Shown here: positions 8,135 to 17,146 of the stretch, piece by piece | Numbering within the stretch: position 1 is the first letter of the stretch | Layout of the letters: every line of letters begins with the position of its first letter | Assembly (NCBI GenBank): GCA_937922675.1 | Contig: CALAJN010000014.1 | Span: 62,001-126,000, forward strand | Source: an uncultured Granulosicoccaceae bacterium | GTDB lineage: Bacteria > Pseudomonadota > Gammaproteobacteria > Granulosicoccales > Granulosicoccaceae | Direction: 5' to 3' | Length of the DNA: 64,000 nucleotides | Notes under the pieces: generated by a model | The model's database searches: none | Told to the model about the DNA's origin: nothing | What the model saw: the letters and a program-made list of their open reading frames with translations, nothing else | Made by a program: the position numbers and the translations under genes

Positions 8135-10819
8135 TTATACGAGACTTTTGCTGACTAACTCATACACGTCAGGAGATCGTTTACCACTGTCGAGTATGCG
8201 TGTCAGTTGCACTCTCATGGACTCAGCCGCCCCCGGCTCTCTCCTTTGCCATCGGGTCAGCGGAGCTACCAACCGAGCCGCTGTCAGGGGATTGATTTCA
8301 TCGACCCGGATTACCCAATCCGCCAACCATGCATGACCCTGACCGCCTTCGGCATGAAACCCGGTTGGGTTACCGGTAGCAAAGCTTGCGACTAGCGAAC
8401 GCAAGCGGTTCGGATTGGTTATGTCAAAGTCCGCTCGCTGGGCAAGTAGCTCCAGGTGCGCCAGGGTGTCATCACGACGCGACACCGCCTGCAAGGCAAA
8501 CCATTTGTCCATGACCAAGGGATTATCGTGAAATCGTGACTCAAACTCCGCAAAGCAGGCATCACGCGCGGGTGATTCTGCGTGGCACAAAGCAGCGAGT
8601 GCAGACACACGATCTGTCATGGTCGAGGCCGCTCGGTAGTATTCCACCGCCAGCGGCACCCACAATGCTTCTTCAGCCAGGCAGAGCAAACTGAGCGCAA
8701 CCCCTGCCAGGGCCCGTGCTGCGGTGGCTTGCCCACCAAAACCAAATTTATCAGCCGCGGGGTCCTTGATGCCCTGACGAGCCTGCTCGATGGCTGACAT
8801 GACAGGGTGACTCAAGGCATCGAGATGTGTTTTCACCAGCGCTTGTACGACATCATCGCGCGCCTTGCTGACAGCAAGCACATCGATCACGTCGCGCTCT
8901 TCGGCCAACAGGGAGACCGACGGCAGGCTCAACATCTCGGCCGTCATCAAAAGATCAGTTGATCGTCCCGATGCAGCGGCGTCAGCTGCTTGCGCAAGCA
9001 GTGTTTGAACAACCGACGATAGTTGCACTTGTGCAGCATTGCCAACATCATCGTTCTGACCTGCACGGCTATCAAGGCGTGAGCTGACAGCCCGATGTGA
9101 CAGTTGCTGAATAGCATCCCAGCGATTGAAACCATCGCTATCGTGGTTTGCTAAAAAGCCTAGTGTGGCTATATCTATTTCACGCTCGATACGCACCGGC
9201 GCTGAGAAACCACGCAACAGTGACACAACCGGTCGCGCAGCCAACCCACTGAATTCAAAATCCTGACTTGATTCTGTCAGCTCGAGAACCGTATCTCCAG
9301 TGTCATTGACCTGGTTGAGCGCATCTTTGCCGTCTGCATCTATCAAGCCTATGGACACGGGAATATGCATCGGCTTCTTGTTCGATTGCCCGGGTGTGTC
9401 CGGACAGTGTTGCGACAAACTCAACCTCAGGCGCCCATGCGTGGCATCCCAGTGTTCGGTGCACCGCACCACAGGTGTCCCAGCGTAGCTGTACCAATAT
9501 CGGAATTGCGTCAAATCTCGACCACAGGCGTGCTCCATGGCGCCAACAAAGTCCTCGCATGTAGCTGCTGTCCGATCATGTCGTGCGATATAGAGATCCA
9601 TCCCACGACGCCAGGCCGCCTCGCCGATCAGCGTGTGCAGCATGCGGATGACTTCTGCACCTTTTTCATAAATCGTCGTGGTGTAAAAATTGTTGATCTC
9701 GATATAACTATCGGGTCGGATCGGATGAGCCAGTGGCCCGGCATCCTCCACAAACTGCCCTTGTCGCAGCCGTCGTACATCATCGATGCGCTTAACAGTT
9801 GCCGAGTGCAGATCTGCTGTAAAAGATTGGTCCCTGAATACCGTCAGGCCTTCCTTGAGACTTAGCTGAAACCAGTCTCTGCAAGTCACTCGATTACCTG
9901 TCCAGTTATGAAAATATTCGTGGGCAATAACAGCCTCGACCCACAGGAAATCAGTATCTGTTGCGGTCTCCGGATCAGCGAGAACAAATTTCGAGTTGAA
10001 TACGTTGAGCCCCTTGTTTTCCATCGCCCCCATGTTGAAGTCATCGACGGCAACAATCATGTAGCGGTCAAGATCGTATTCCAGAGCATAAACCTGCTCG
10101 TCCCATACCATGGCGCGCTTGAGGGCTGCCATGGCAAAGTCGCAGCGTCCGAGATTATGAGCTTCAACATAAATTGAAAGCGCGACTTCTCGGCCTGACA
10201 TTGTCACAAAGGTATCGGCAACCTCGTGCAAGTCACCGGCTACGAGAGCAAAGAGATAACCGGGTTTTGCAAATGGATCATGCCAGCACGCCTGATGCCT
10301 TCCATCAGCAAGGGACCGGGTATTGAGCAGATTGCCGTTTGACAGCAACACGGGCGCATGCCGTTTGTCTGCATTGATCTCGACATCAAACACTGACAAG
10401 ACATCCGGCCTGTCTGGATACCAGGTGATCTTGCGAAACCCTTCCGCCTCACATTGCGTGCAATAGGTACCGCTGGATCGATAAAGTCCCTCAAGACTCG
10501 TATTGGACTCTGGATTTATCACAGCGGTTGTCTGCAACTCACACCGTGCTGGCAAGCCGGTGACCGTCAAGCTGGAATCGCTCAGAGTCCAGCTGTCCTC
10601 ATCAGGCTCATCGCCATCGATCCGCAAGGCTTCGAGCACCAGGTCCACACCGTCGAGAACCAGCGGCACCTCAGTACCCGCTACACGCTCGAGCGAAAGG
10701 GTAGCGGTTACGCGGGTCGCATCGGGCGCCAGATCAAATACCAGACGCGTATGTGGAATGCGCCAATCAAAGGGCACATAGTCTTTTCGATGGATCGTGA
10801 CAGGTTCGATTGTTCGCAT
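8135..10819 (-). CDS. pepN: Aminopeptidase N (M1 family)
   Basis: An 894-residue protein, close to the roughly 870-890 of gammaproteobacterial PepN. It has the substrate-binding exopeptidase motif GAMENKGLN and the zinc motif HEYFHNWTGNRVTCRDWFQL, with the downstream Glu ligand in LKEGLT. The C-terminal half is the helical M1 domain IV. PepN is a cytosolic broad-specificity aminopeptidase completing protein turnover. I used the ATG at 10819; a TTG two codons upstream is possible. It is divergent from the neighbouring metalloprotease gene with a 65-bp shared promoter region. Confidence 0.97.
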   Translation of the reverse strand: MRTIEPVTIHRKDYVPFDWRIPHTRLVFDLAPDATRVTATLSLERVAGTEVPLVLDGVDLVLEALRIDGDEPDEDSWTLSDSSLTVTGLPARCELQTTAVINPESNTSLEGLYRSSGTYCTQCEAEGFRKITWYPDRPDVLSVFDVEINADKRHAPVLLSNGNLLNTRSLADGRHQACWHDPFAKPGYLFALVAGDLHEVADTFVTMSGREVALSIYVEAHNLGRCDFAMAALKRAMVWDEQVYALEYDLDRYMIVAVDDFNMGAMENKGLNVFNSKFVLADPETATDTDFLWVEAVIAHEYFHNWTGNRVTCRDWFQLSLKEGLTVFRDQSFTADLHSATVKRIDDVRRLRQGQFVEDAGPLAHPIRPDSYIEINNFYTTTIYEKGAEVIRMLHTLIGEAAWRRGMDLYIARHDRTAATCEDFVGAMEHACGRDLTQFRYWYSYAGTPVVRCTEHWDATHGRLRLSLSQHCPDTPGQSNKKPMHIPVSIGLIDADGKDALNQVNDTGDTVLELTESSQDFEFSGLAARPVVSLLRGFSAPVRIEREIDIATLGFLANHDSDGFNRWDAIQQLSHRAVSSRLDSRAGQNDDVGNAAQVQLSSVVQTLLAQAADAAASGRSTDLLMTAEMLSLPSVSLLAEERDVIDVLAVSKARDDVVQALVKTHLDALSHPVMSAIEQARQGIKDPAADKFGFGGQATAARALAGVALSLLCLAEEALWVPLAVEYYRAASTMTDRVSALAALCHAESPARDACFAEFESRFHDNPLVMDKWFALQAVSRRDDTLAHLELLAQRADFDITNPNRLRSLVASFATGNPTGFHAEGGQGHAWLADWVIRVDEINPLTAARLVAPLTRWQRREPGAAESMRVQLTRILDSGKRSPDVYELVSKSLV

Positions 10820-10884
10820 GTTCAAGACTCAAGAGCGTGTTGGCATTCTCCGACAACAGCCCGTATCACGGGGAATTGATCTGC

Positions 10885-11670
10885 ATGCGACTGCCACGTC
10901 TTGCAACCGCGCGCATGCTGTTACTGTTGCTGATACTGATCGTGGTCGCTTTTGTCACCGCGTATCAGCACATACAATCGCGTAGCTGGCAGAACACGCT
11001 AGACGTCTCCATATACCCTGTAAACGGTGACGCGGCAAACGAGTTCAGGGAGGCAACTGCGCGCTACATCGATACGCTGACAAGCGCTGATTTCAACAAC
11101 ATCGATCGCTGGGCAACACGCGAAGCGAAGCGCTACGGACTCGCGGTTGGGCAGCCATTCAAGACTACTTTGGGGCGCACTGTCGATGCCATCCCACCCA
11201 CACTTGGAAGTGACCCATCGCTACTCGAGATCGTTACATGGAGTTTGCGCTTTCGTTGGTGGGTCTGGCAGAACACACCCGACCACGGCAGCCTGGCTCG
11301 GGTGCGCGTGTTCGTGGTCTACCAACAAGGTCGCGACGGTGAGGCGCTGGCACATTCTCTGGGTCTGCAGAAGGGTCTGCTCGGATTGGTCAACGCATTT
11401 GCCCGCAAGCCTCAACACGAGCAAAACCTGATAGTCATTGCTCATGAACTGATGCACACCGTGGGTGCTGTAGACAAGTACAACGCGGATGGCAGCCCCA
11501 TGTGGCCGCAGGGCTTTGCCGATCCGGACAAGGGGCCGAGGCGTTTGCAAACCCATGCCGAGATCATGGCAGGGCGCGTGACGACACACGAAGGGGTGAC
11601 GATGGCTGCCAGCCTCGCACAGGTTGTAGTCAACCCATGGACCGCTAGAGAAATCAACTGGGTACACTGA
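10885..11670 (+). CDS. Membrane-anchored putative zinc metalloprotease (HExxHxxG)
   Basis: A 261-residue protein from the ATG at 10885. One N-terminal transmembrane segment (residues 11-26) is followed by a soluble domain with HELMHTVG (His187, Glu188, His191) and, further on, AEIMAGR. This is the layout of a small zinc peptidase facing the periplasm. I recognise it as a conserved hypothetical type but not a named family. A longer frame reaches 10810, but the chosen start has a GGGG stretch upstream and puts the membrane segment first. It precedes the EnvC fusion gene by 30 bp and could be co-transcribed. The substrate is unknown. Confidence 0.75.
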   Translation: MRLPRLATARMLLLLLILIVVAFVTAYQHIQSRSWQNTLDVSIYPVNGDAANEFREATARYIDTLTSADFNNIDRWATREAKRYGLAVGQPFKTTLGRTVDAIPPTLGSDPSLLEIVTWSLRFRWWVWQNTPDHGSLARVRVFVVYQQGRDGEALAHSLGLQKGLLGLVNAFARKPQHEQNLIVIAHELMHTVGAVDKYNADGSPMWPQGFADPDKGPRRLQTHAEIMAGRVTTHEGVTMAASLAQVVVNPWTAREINWVH

Positions 11671-11700
11671 GCCCTCGTCTCATTTGACCCATCCCCGACA

Positions 11701-13338
11701 GTGCCTTCAGTACCGGCTTTCAGCTCGTTCTATACGTTGACAGGAGCATTGGCACTCGTTGTTTCTCTGGCGTTGCTGGCCTGCACTGTTCTTTTAGCCC
11801 CTCGTCTGATCGCGGCACTGCCTGAGGATCACTTCGTGGCTCCAGAAACACCGCCCACTCCCGGCGTTGGCGGACTCCTGCGCAGACTGGGTCTCAATGT
11901 GCTTGGTGCGGTGTTCGCACTGCTCGGGCTTGTCATGTTGTTTACTCCGGGCCCGGGAATCGTTTTCTTGTTGATTGGCCTGTCACTGACACGCTTTCCA
12001 GGCCGGCGCCGACTGATGGTAAATCTGGTGTCAGCTCCGAATGTGCTGGACGCGCTTAACTGGATTCGCAAGCGACACGATCGCCCTCCTCTACTGGCAC
12101 CTGCGAACACCGGATCAAGCACCAAAAACGATGCACCTTCTGCCGCATGGTTGCCAGGCGCCTTGTTGGTCGCGAGCTGCTATCAGCCGACACCAGCTCA
12201 AGCCCAGGCTCAAACACAGGCTCAAACACAGGCCCAAAGCCAGGAACAAGCGCCGTCATCAGACGCGATCACAGATATCACTGCCGATGATGTCGCCAGT
12301 CAGATTGAGGACACCACTCGGCGCCTTGAAGCACTCGATGCGCAGCTGGCCGCCAACCGCGCTGAACGGCAACGGCTCGCCGAGCGACTGACCGAAGCCG
12401 AGACAGCAGCGGCAGAGCGAAACACGCGTGTTCAGGGCCTGGATCAGGACATTGGTCGCTTCGAATCGACATTGACCGAACTGGAAACGCAGATCGCGGC
12501 CGAACGCGCCACCATAGAGCTGCGTCGCCAGCAGATCGCCACCACCGTGCTCCAGTCACACAGAGCTGAGGACACCAACCCTGTCGCTGTGCTGCTCGCC
12601 CACGAGGATCCGGCTCTTGCCGATCGTTTGTCGGTCTGGACAGGCTATGTCCTGCGCGCTCAGCGCGAGCAGATTCGCGTGCAACAAGTCGCTATCGAAC
12701 GTATTGAAGCCGCTCAGCAACGCGCTCTCAAAGATCGCAACTGGCTCGCACACATACGCCGCAAAGCGACCTCGCAACGCGATACCCAGCGCGCCCGCGA
12801 AGCTGAATCCCTGGCCGACATCTCGACGGTTGACTTGCGTATCACCGAAACTACCCGCAGCGTCGAGACCTTGCGTGCCGATGCCAGCCGACTCTCCACA
12901 CTCCTTGATGAGCTACGTGCTGCCGAGCAGGCACGCTCGGGTTACTTCGAGGCCGGCAAGGGAGGCTGGCCACTACCGGTCCAAGGGCGGATAGATGCGC
13001 GCTTCGGCGACACCAAATCCGTCGGCCGCCTTGCCTGGGAAGGCTGGTTCATACGTGCCGATGGGGGGGGTGACGTCACTGCCGTAGCGGACGGCGAAGT
13101 GGTGTACAGCGACTGGCTGAGGGGGTTTGGAATGCTGGTCATCGTGGATCACGGTGACGGGTACATGACGCTCTACGGCGGTAACCGAGACGTCACCGCG
13201 CAGCCAGGTGACTGGGTGGAGTCAGGTGCAACAATTGCAACTGTTGGAGACTCTGGAGGTCAGAGCACTACCGGGCTGTACTTCGAAATTCGACACGATG
13301 CCAAACCGGTGGATCCCGCGCTCTGGATTGGCAATTGA
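11701..13338 (+). CDS. PGPGW-domain / EnvC-like murein hydrolase activator fusion
   Basis: One uninterrupted 545-codon frame from a GTG start. Residues 10-40 and 63-95 are membrane segments, the second containing FTPGPG and RFPGRRR of the PGPGW family of small membrane proteins. A relic-like hydrophobic patch ending VASC (residues 151-160) and a Gln/Ala repeat linker follow. Next come a long coiled coil (about 190-415) and a C-terminal M23/LytM domain (about 420-543). The LytM domain lacks the metal ligands (YGGN and LYFE where active enzymes have YxHL and HxH), as in E. coli EnvC, which activates AmiA/AmiB during septal peptidoglycan splitting. The envC-ctpA order is typical; the fusion is not. 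Confidence 0.85.
   Translation: MPSVPAFSSFYTLTGALALVVSLALLACTVLLAPRLIAALPEDHFVAPETPPTPGVGGLLRRLGLNVLGAVFALLGLVMLFTPGPGIVFLLIGLSLTRFPGRRRLMVNLVSAPNVLDALNWIRKRHDRPPLLAPANTGSSTKNDAPSAAWLPGALLVASCYQPTPAQAQAQTQAQTQAQSQEQAPSSDAITDITADDVASQIEDTTRRLEALDAQLAANRAERQRLAERLTEAETAAAERNTRVQGLDQDIGRFESTLTELETQIAAERATIELRRQQIATTVLQSHRAEDTNPVAVLLAHEDPALADRLSVWTGYVLRAQREQIRVQQVAIERIEAAQQRALKDRNWLAHIRRKATSQRDTQRAREAESLADISTVDLRITETTRSVETLRADASRLSTLLDELRAAEQARSGYFEAGKGGWPLPVQGRIDARFGDTKSVGRLAWEGWFIRADGGGDVTAVADGEVVYSDWLRGFGMLVIVDHGDGYMTLYGGNRDVTAQPGDWVESGATIATVGDSGGQSTTGLYFEIRHDAKPVDPALWIGN
12197..12250 (+). repeat. Short Gln/Ala-coding tandem repeat in the EnvC fusion linker
   Basis: Repeated CAGGCTCAAACA-like 12-bp units encode a QAQTQAQTQAQSQ ladder just after the VASC patch, at the junction between the membrane part and the coiled coil. 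It is likely a flexible linker with potential for length variation. Confidence 0.7.
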
Positions 13339-13514
13339 GACACAGAACACGCTATCCGGGATCTGTAGCGTATAAATAGTACCGTCGGTTGCTTTCCGAC
13401 GCGATTTGACTCAGGTCAGGCACCTGTTCGGCCGCCGACCCTGAATACACATGGCAGACTGATTTCCCATTGGACCTGAGGGTCCGCTGGCTCACAGTGG
13501 AGTGACAGACATAT

Positions 13515-14825
13515 ATGTCCGCAAAGACTCGTTCGGCAACGCTTTTGCTCGCCGGCACCGTCATCGGTGCCTCGCTGACCTTGGGGCAAGCCGTTCTCGG
13601 TGCACGCACAGCCGAGTTACCGCTCGAGCAGATGCGCACATTCACCGATGTGTTCTCCCGCATCAAGAGCGATTATGTCGAGGAGGTCTCGGATGATGAG
13701 CTGCTTGAATATGCCATTCGCGGCATGCTCAACGGCCTTGATCCGCACTCGGCCTATCTCAATGCCGAGGAGTTCAACGAGCTTCGCATTGGCACTACCG
13801 GTGAATTCGGTGGGCTGGGTATCGAGGTGGGTATGGAGGATGGTTTTGTTCGCGTGGTCTCGCCGATCGACGATACGCCGGCAGCACGCGCGGGCATGCA
13901 GGCCGGAGACCTGATCATTCGCCTCGACGATACGCCCGTGAGGGGATTGTCGCTGAATGACGCGGTCAAGCTAATGCGTGGCAAACCTGGCAGCGTGCTG
14001 ACCCTGACCGTTATCCGCGAGGGTGAAGACCAACCGCTCAGCATCGATATCGAACGTGACATCATCAAGGTCACCAGCGTGCGCAACCGCATGCTGGACG
14101 ACGGTTATGGCTATGTGCGTATCTCCAATTTCCAGACCAAGACCACCGCCGATATGCTCAAGGCAATCCGCTCCCTGAAAGAGGAAGCCGGAGGCGAGCT
14201 CGACGGCCTGGTACTCGATCTTCGCAACAACCCCGGTGGCGTTCTATCCGGAGCCGTTGGCGTGTCGGATGCCTTCTTGAACGACGGCAACATCGTCTAC
14301 ACCGATGGACGTGAAGACGATTCAAAGCTGCGCTACGACGCCACCAACGGTGACATTCTGAACGGCAAGCCACTGGTGGTACTCGTGAATGGCGGCTCAG
14401 CCTCTGCCAGCGAGATCGTTGCCGGCGCCATGCAGGATCACGGTCGCGGCATCGTGCTCGGCTCCAAGACCTTCGGCAAGGGCTCCGTCCAGACCATTCA
14501 GGATTTACCCGCTGGCGGTGCGGTAAAGCTGACCACCTCGCGGTACTACACACCCGACGGTCGCTCGATTCAGGCGCTGGGCATTGAGCCGGACATTGTC
14601 ACTCAGCCCGGCCTCTGGAACCGTCCTGAGGAAGAGGAATCGGAGTTCAGCCCACTGAGCGAGTCCAGCCTGCGTGGCAGCCTCAGCAACGAAAACGCCG
14701 ATGACGAGAACACCGACGGTGATCAGGAAGACGAGCAGGATTCGCTGGTCTATGACGACTATCAGCTCTACGAAGCACTGAATCTGCTGCGCGGCCTGTC
14801 CATCCTCAGCCGCAACGACAATTAA
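13515..14825 (+). CDS. ctpA: C-terminal processing peptidase CtpA (S41 family)
   Basis: A 436-residue protein with an N-terminal signal or anchor segment (residues 7-28) and a PDZ domain (about 95-185, including GGLGIEVGMEDG). The S41 catalytic core has the serine in the GGSASASEI stretch (residues 293-301) and the lysine in KTFGKGS (Lys322). The acidic tail (about 380-420) is variable. CtpA acts in the periplasm, trimming or degrading proteins such as peptidoglycan hydrolases in species where it has been studied. It follows the EnvC-like gene, the usual gammaproteobacterial pairing, after a 176-bp gap that may hold its own promoter. Confidence 0.95.
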   Translation: MSAKTRSATLLLAGTVIGASLTLGQAVLGARTAELPLEQMRTFTDVFSRIKSDYVEEVSDDELLEYAIRGMLNGLDPHSAYLNAEEFNELRIGTTGEFGGLGIEVGMEDGFVRVVSPIDDTPAARAGMQAGDLIIRLDDTPVRGLSLNDAVKLMRGKPGSVLTLTVIREGEDQPLSIDIERDIIKVTSVRNRMLDDGYGYVRISNFQTKTTADMLKAIRSLKEEAGGELDGLVLDLRNNPGGVLSGAVGVSDAFLNDGNIVYTDGREDDSKLRYDATNGDILNGKPLVVLVNGGSASASEIVAGAMQDHGRGIVLGSKTFGKGSVQTIQDLPAGGAVKLTTSRYYTPDGRSIQALGIEPDIVTQPGLWNRPEEEESEFSPLSESSLRGSLSNENADDENTDGDQEDEQDSLVYDDYQLYEALNLLRGLSILSRNDN

Positions 14826-14852
14826 AGCCTTCGGTTCAACCGTATGGAAATT

Positions 14853-14882
14853 GCCCGGCGGCCGCTTGTTGCAGCCGCCGGC
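14853..14882. terminator. GC-rich hairpin between convergent ctpA and FAH genes
   Basis: An 8-bp GC stem (CCGGCGGC at 14855-14862 with GCCGCCGG at 14874-14881), extendable inward, sits 27 nt after ctpA and 27 nt after the opposing gene. Its central placement suggests a bidirectional terminator. No T-tract is present on either strand. Confidence 0.55.
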
Positions 14883-14909
14883 TGAGTGCCACAAGACCTG
14901 CTGAGAGCA

Positions 14910-15770
14910 TCAGGCTACAGCAGCACGAACCTTCTGGGTCTGCTCCCCGAGCTTGTCTATACCGAGACGCATCGTCTCGCCGCCCTTGAGATACACCGGC
15001 GGCTTGTGCCCCATACCGACTCCCGGTGGTGTGCCCGTGGATATCACATCGCCGGGCTGTAATGACATGAAGCGCGAACAATAGGCGATCAGAAACGGCA
15101 CCTTGAAGTGCATGGTGGACGATGATCCATTCTGATAACGGTGCCCATCGACCTCGCACCACATATCCAGTGCGTCAAAGTCACCGACTTCGTCAGGAGT
15201 GACGAGCCACGGGCCAGTGGGGCCAAAGGTATCGCACCCCTTGCCCTTGTCCCAGGTACCAGCTCGGTGTAGCTGAAAATCCCGCTCGGACACATCGTTG
15301 ACCACGCAGAAACCTGCAATGTGTGACACCGCATCTGCCTCTTCGATGTAGCTACCGCCCTTGCCGATCACAATCGCAAGCTCGACTTCCCAGTCCGTGC
15401 TTACCGAGCCACGCGGGATCTGCACATCATCGTCCGGTCCGATAACCGCCGAGGTCCATTTGTTGAAGATCACAGGCTCCGGCGGCAACTCCAGGCCGGA
15501 CTCGGCAGCATGATCGGCGTAGTTCAGTCCGATGCAGATGAATTTGCCTATGCCCTTGACGCAGGGTCCGAGACGAAGGTCTACCTGTGGCTTACCATCC
15601 ACCAGCGGAAAACCCTCAGGATTGCGGGCGGCAAGCGCTGCCAGCTTCTCTGGCAGCAAAGCCTCACCGGCAAGGGCCGGAATCTCGCCTGATAGATCTC
15701 TGACGCGACCTTCGGCATCCAGAAAGCCGGGCTTTTCCTGGCCAGCCGGCCCGTAGTGCAGGTATTTCAT
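14910..15770 (-). CDS. Fumarylacetoacetate hydrolase family protein
   Basis: A 286-residue protein. The C-terminal FAH fold (about residues 75-280) shows IGLNYADHAAE, the metal-binding acidic residues in DWEVELAIVIGKGG, VNDVSERDFQ, and the late STGTPPGVGMG loop. Family members cleave or isomerise beta-diketo or enol acids (5-oxovalerate decarboxylases, ureidoglycolate lyase, 2-keto-3-deoxy sugar acid hydrolases, acylpyruvases), needing Mg2+ or Mn2+. The sequence most resembles the catabolic ureidoglycolate-lyase/HpcE-like subgroup, but the substrate cannot be fixed. It stands alone, convergent with ctpA. Confidence 0.9.
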   Translation of the reverse strand: MKYLHYGPAGQEKPGFLDAEGRVRDLSGEIPALAGEALLPEKLAALAARNPEGFPLVDGKPQVDLRLGPCVKGIGKFICIGLNYADHAAESGLELPPEPVIFNKWTSAVIGPDDDVQIPRGSVSTDWEVELAIVIGKGGSYIEEADAVSHIAGFCVVNDVSERDFQLHRAGTWDKGKGCDTFGPTGPWLVTPDEVGDFDALDMWCEVDGHRYQNGSSSTMHFKVPFLIAYCSRFMSLQPGDVISTGTPPGVGMGHKPPVYLKGGETMRLGIDKLGEQTQKVRAAVA

Positions 15771-15996
15771 GGTTCAGCGACTGATGGGTGGGGACCCGAG
15801 AGCTTACCCCCTGGATCGCAAATGAGGTGAGCGCTCCTTACCGTCCTGCTCTCTGACTGGATGCCGCCATCCGGGCGCTCTGTTAGTCAAAATCCGCGAT
15901 TGAAAACGCCTTGATCTGCAACAGATCCAAAGGCAGGAAACAGCGTGACCCACACGGTGTCAACAGGGAAGTCGCAGCCTTTATATCGTATCAACT

Positions 15997-16010
15997 AATT
16001 ACGTAATTAC
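15997..16010. promoter_or_regulatory. Perfect 14-bp palindrome upstream of the KfrA-like gene
   Basis: TAATTACGTAATTA is fully self-complementary. KfrA of plasmid RK2 represses its own gene by binding an inverted repeat at its promoter, so this is a reasonable candidate operator for the adjacent KfrA-like protein. The link is inferred. Confidence 0.45.
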
Positions 16011-16055
16011 AGTACACCCATGGTGGTGCCAGTTTCCTTATACAGAGGTTGGCGC

Positions 16056-16075
16056 ATCAACATTCTTGTGTTGAT
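16056..16075. promoter_or_regulatory. 7-bp inverted repeat upstream of the KfrA-like gene
   Basis: ATCAACA (16056-16062) and TGTTGAT (16069-16075) flank a 6-nt spacer, 67 bp before the gene. It could be a second operator or a leader hairpin. Confidence 0.35.
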
Positions 16076-16141
16076 TATTGATAACGCTGCTACGCTTTTC
16101 ATCCAACGAGCCGGTTTCGGCGGCCAGACTACCTTTACACA

Positions 16142-17074
16142 ATGTCGAGCGCCATACAGGCGCTCCAATCTCTCGACATGAACCAGAATTCACATCCTGA
16201 GGAGGATAAATCCGACCCACAGGGGAACGCCAAACAGGAGCCTGACAGTACGCCAAAGCGTCGAGGTCGCCAAGGTATCTCGCGCGAAACCGTGCAGGCA
16301 GCGATGCTGACATTGCGCTCCCGACTGGGCCGCGAGGCGACCTTGGCCGAGCTGCGGGCCGAGACCGGCACAGGCTCGATGACGACCCTCACTCGCCATC
16401 GTCGCGCGGTCCTCGATGAGCGCTTGATGCAATCGCGCACACCGATCTCAAGAAGTACAGAAGCAAGCCTGTTGGCCGCGGTCAGCTCTGTACACGCGGC
16501 CCTGTCCAAAGAGATCGCAGAGGCTGCCGAGGTCGACCTTGCCAACGAAGTCGAGCGGATTGAGCGCGATGCCTGGGATCGGATTACGCGAATGGATCAG
16601 GAGCGCCTCCTTGCCGAACAGCAGCGCGATGAAGGGGTACGTGAGTTGATTGGCGCGCGCGCCACGATCACAGCTTTGGAGGCGCGGGTCGAGGCAGCCG
16701 AGACTGCTCGGCAGACCGTGGCGGCTCCTCTTGAAATGCAGACGAATACCGTGCAGCCTGAGTCGCCGCCTGAAAGGGCGCAACAACTCGAACAGCTTGA
16801 ACATTCCCGGCAAGCAGCCGAATCTCGCATCGCGCAGCTCGAGAAGGCCGAGCTGGTGCTGCAAACCCGACTGGACAGCGCGAATAAGGCCCTGGCGAAT
16901 TCCGAAGCCCGAATGGAGCTGATCAGCAACGATCTGGCGCTCGCGGTAGCGTCATTGAAAAATCGCAGCGAAGACCAGGCACAGACGCTGTTGGCTCAGA
17001 GCCAGACACTGACAGAGCGCCTGCAGCTGGCCCTTGAGACACTCACCGCAAACTCGCCGGGCAATCGCAGATAA
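16142..17074 (+). CDS. KfrA-like DNA-binding coiled-coil protein
   Basis: A 310-residue protein. Residues 45-92 (ISRETVQAAMLTLRSRLGRE and the following GTGSMTTLTRHRRAV) fit the KfrA N-terminal DNA-binding domain. The remainder (about 110-305) is a long, charged coiled coil rich in Glu, Ala, Gln and Leu. Plasmid KfrA combines sequence-specific DNA binding with an alpha-helical tail and supports partition and stability. Chromosomal relatives are known but poorly characterised. An alternative ATG exists at 16178. The gene is flanked by ordinary metabolic genes, with no plasmid or phage signature nearby. Confidence 0.75.
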   Translation: MSSAIQALQSLDMNQNSHPEEDKSDPQGNAKQEPDSTPKRRGRQGISRETVQAAMLTLRSRLGREATLAELRAETGTGSMTTLTRHRRAVLDERLMQSRTPISRSTEASLLAAVSSVHAALSKEIAEAAEVDLANEVERIERDAWDRITRMDQERLLAEQQRDEGVRELIGARATITALEARVEAAETARQTVAAPLEMQTNTVQPESPPERAQQLEQLEHSRQAAESRIAQLEKAELVLQTRLDSANKALANSEARMELISNDLALAVASLKNRSEDQAQTLLAQSQTLTERLQLALETLTANSPGNRR

Positions 17075-17146
17075 CAACAGACCTTGACGCGCCGGGCGCG
17101 CGAGAACGTATGCTTGCAGCCAGACTTCAGCCACTAACTCTGCCTG

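Larger units (their letters stand above)
15771..16141. other. 371-bp AT-richer intergenic region with inverted repeats
   Basis: No gene is seen. It holds three symmetrical elements: GATCTG-CAA-CAGATC (15913-15927), a perfect 14-bp palindrome (15997-16010) and a 7-bp inverted repeat (16056-16075). The last two fall 67-145 bp upstream of the KfrA-like gene, and the base composition is clearly more AT-rich than the surroundings. Confidence 0.6.

Noticed and set aside
12151-13338. Separate EnvC gene starting at an internal TTG
   Set aside because: The stretch from this TTG to the VASC cysteine is only ten residues with no positive charge, too short for an export signal, and no ribosome-binding site is seen. 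The fused frame is preferred.
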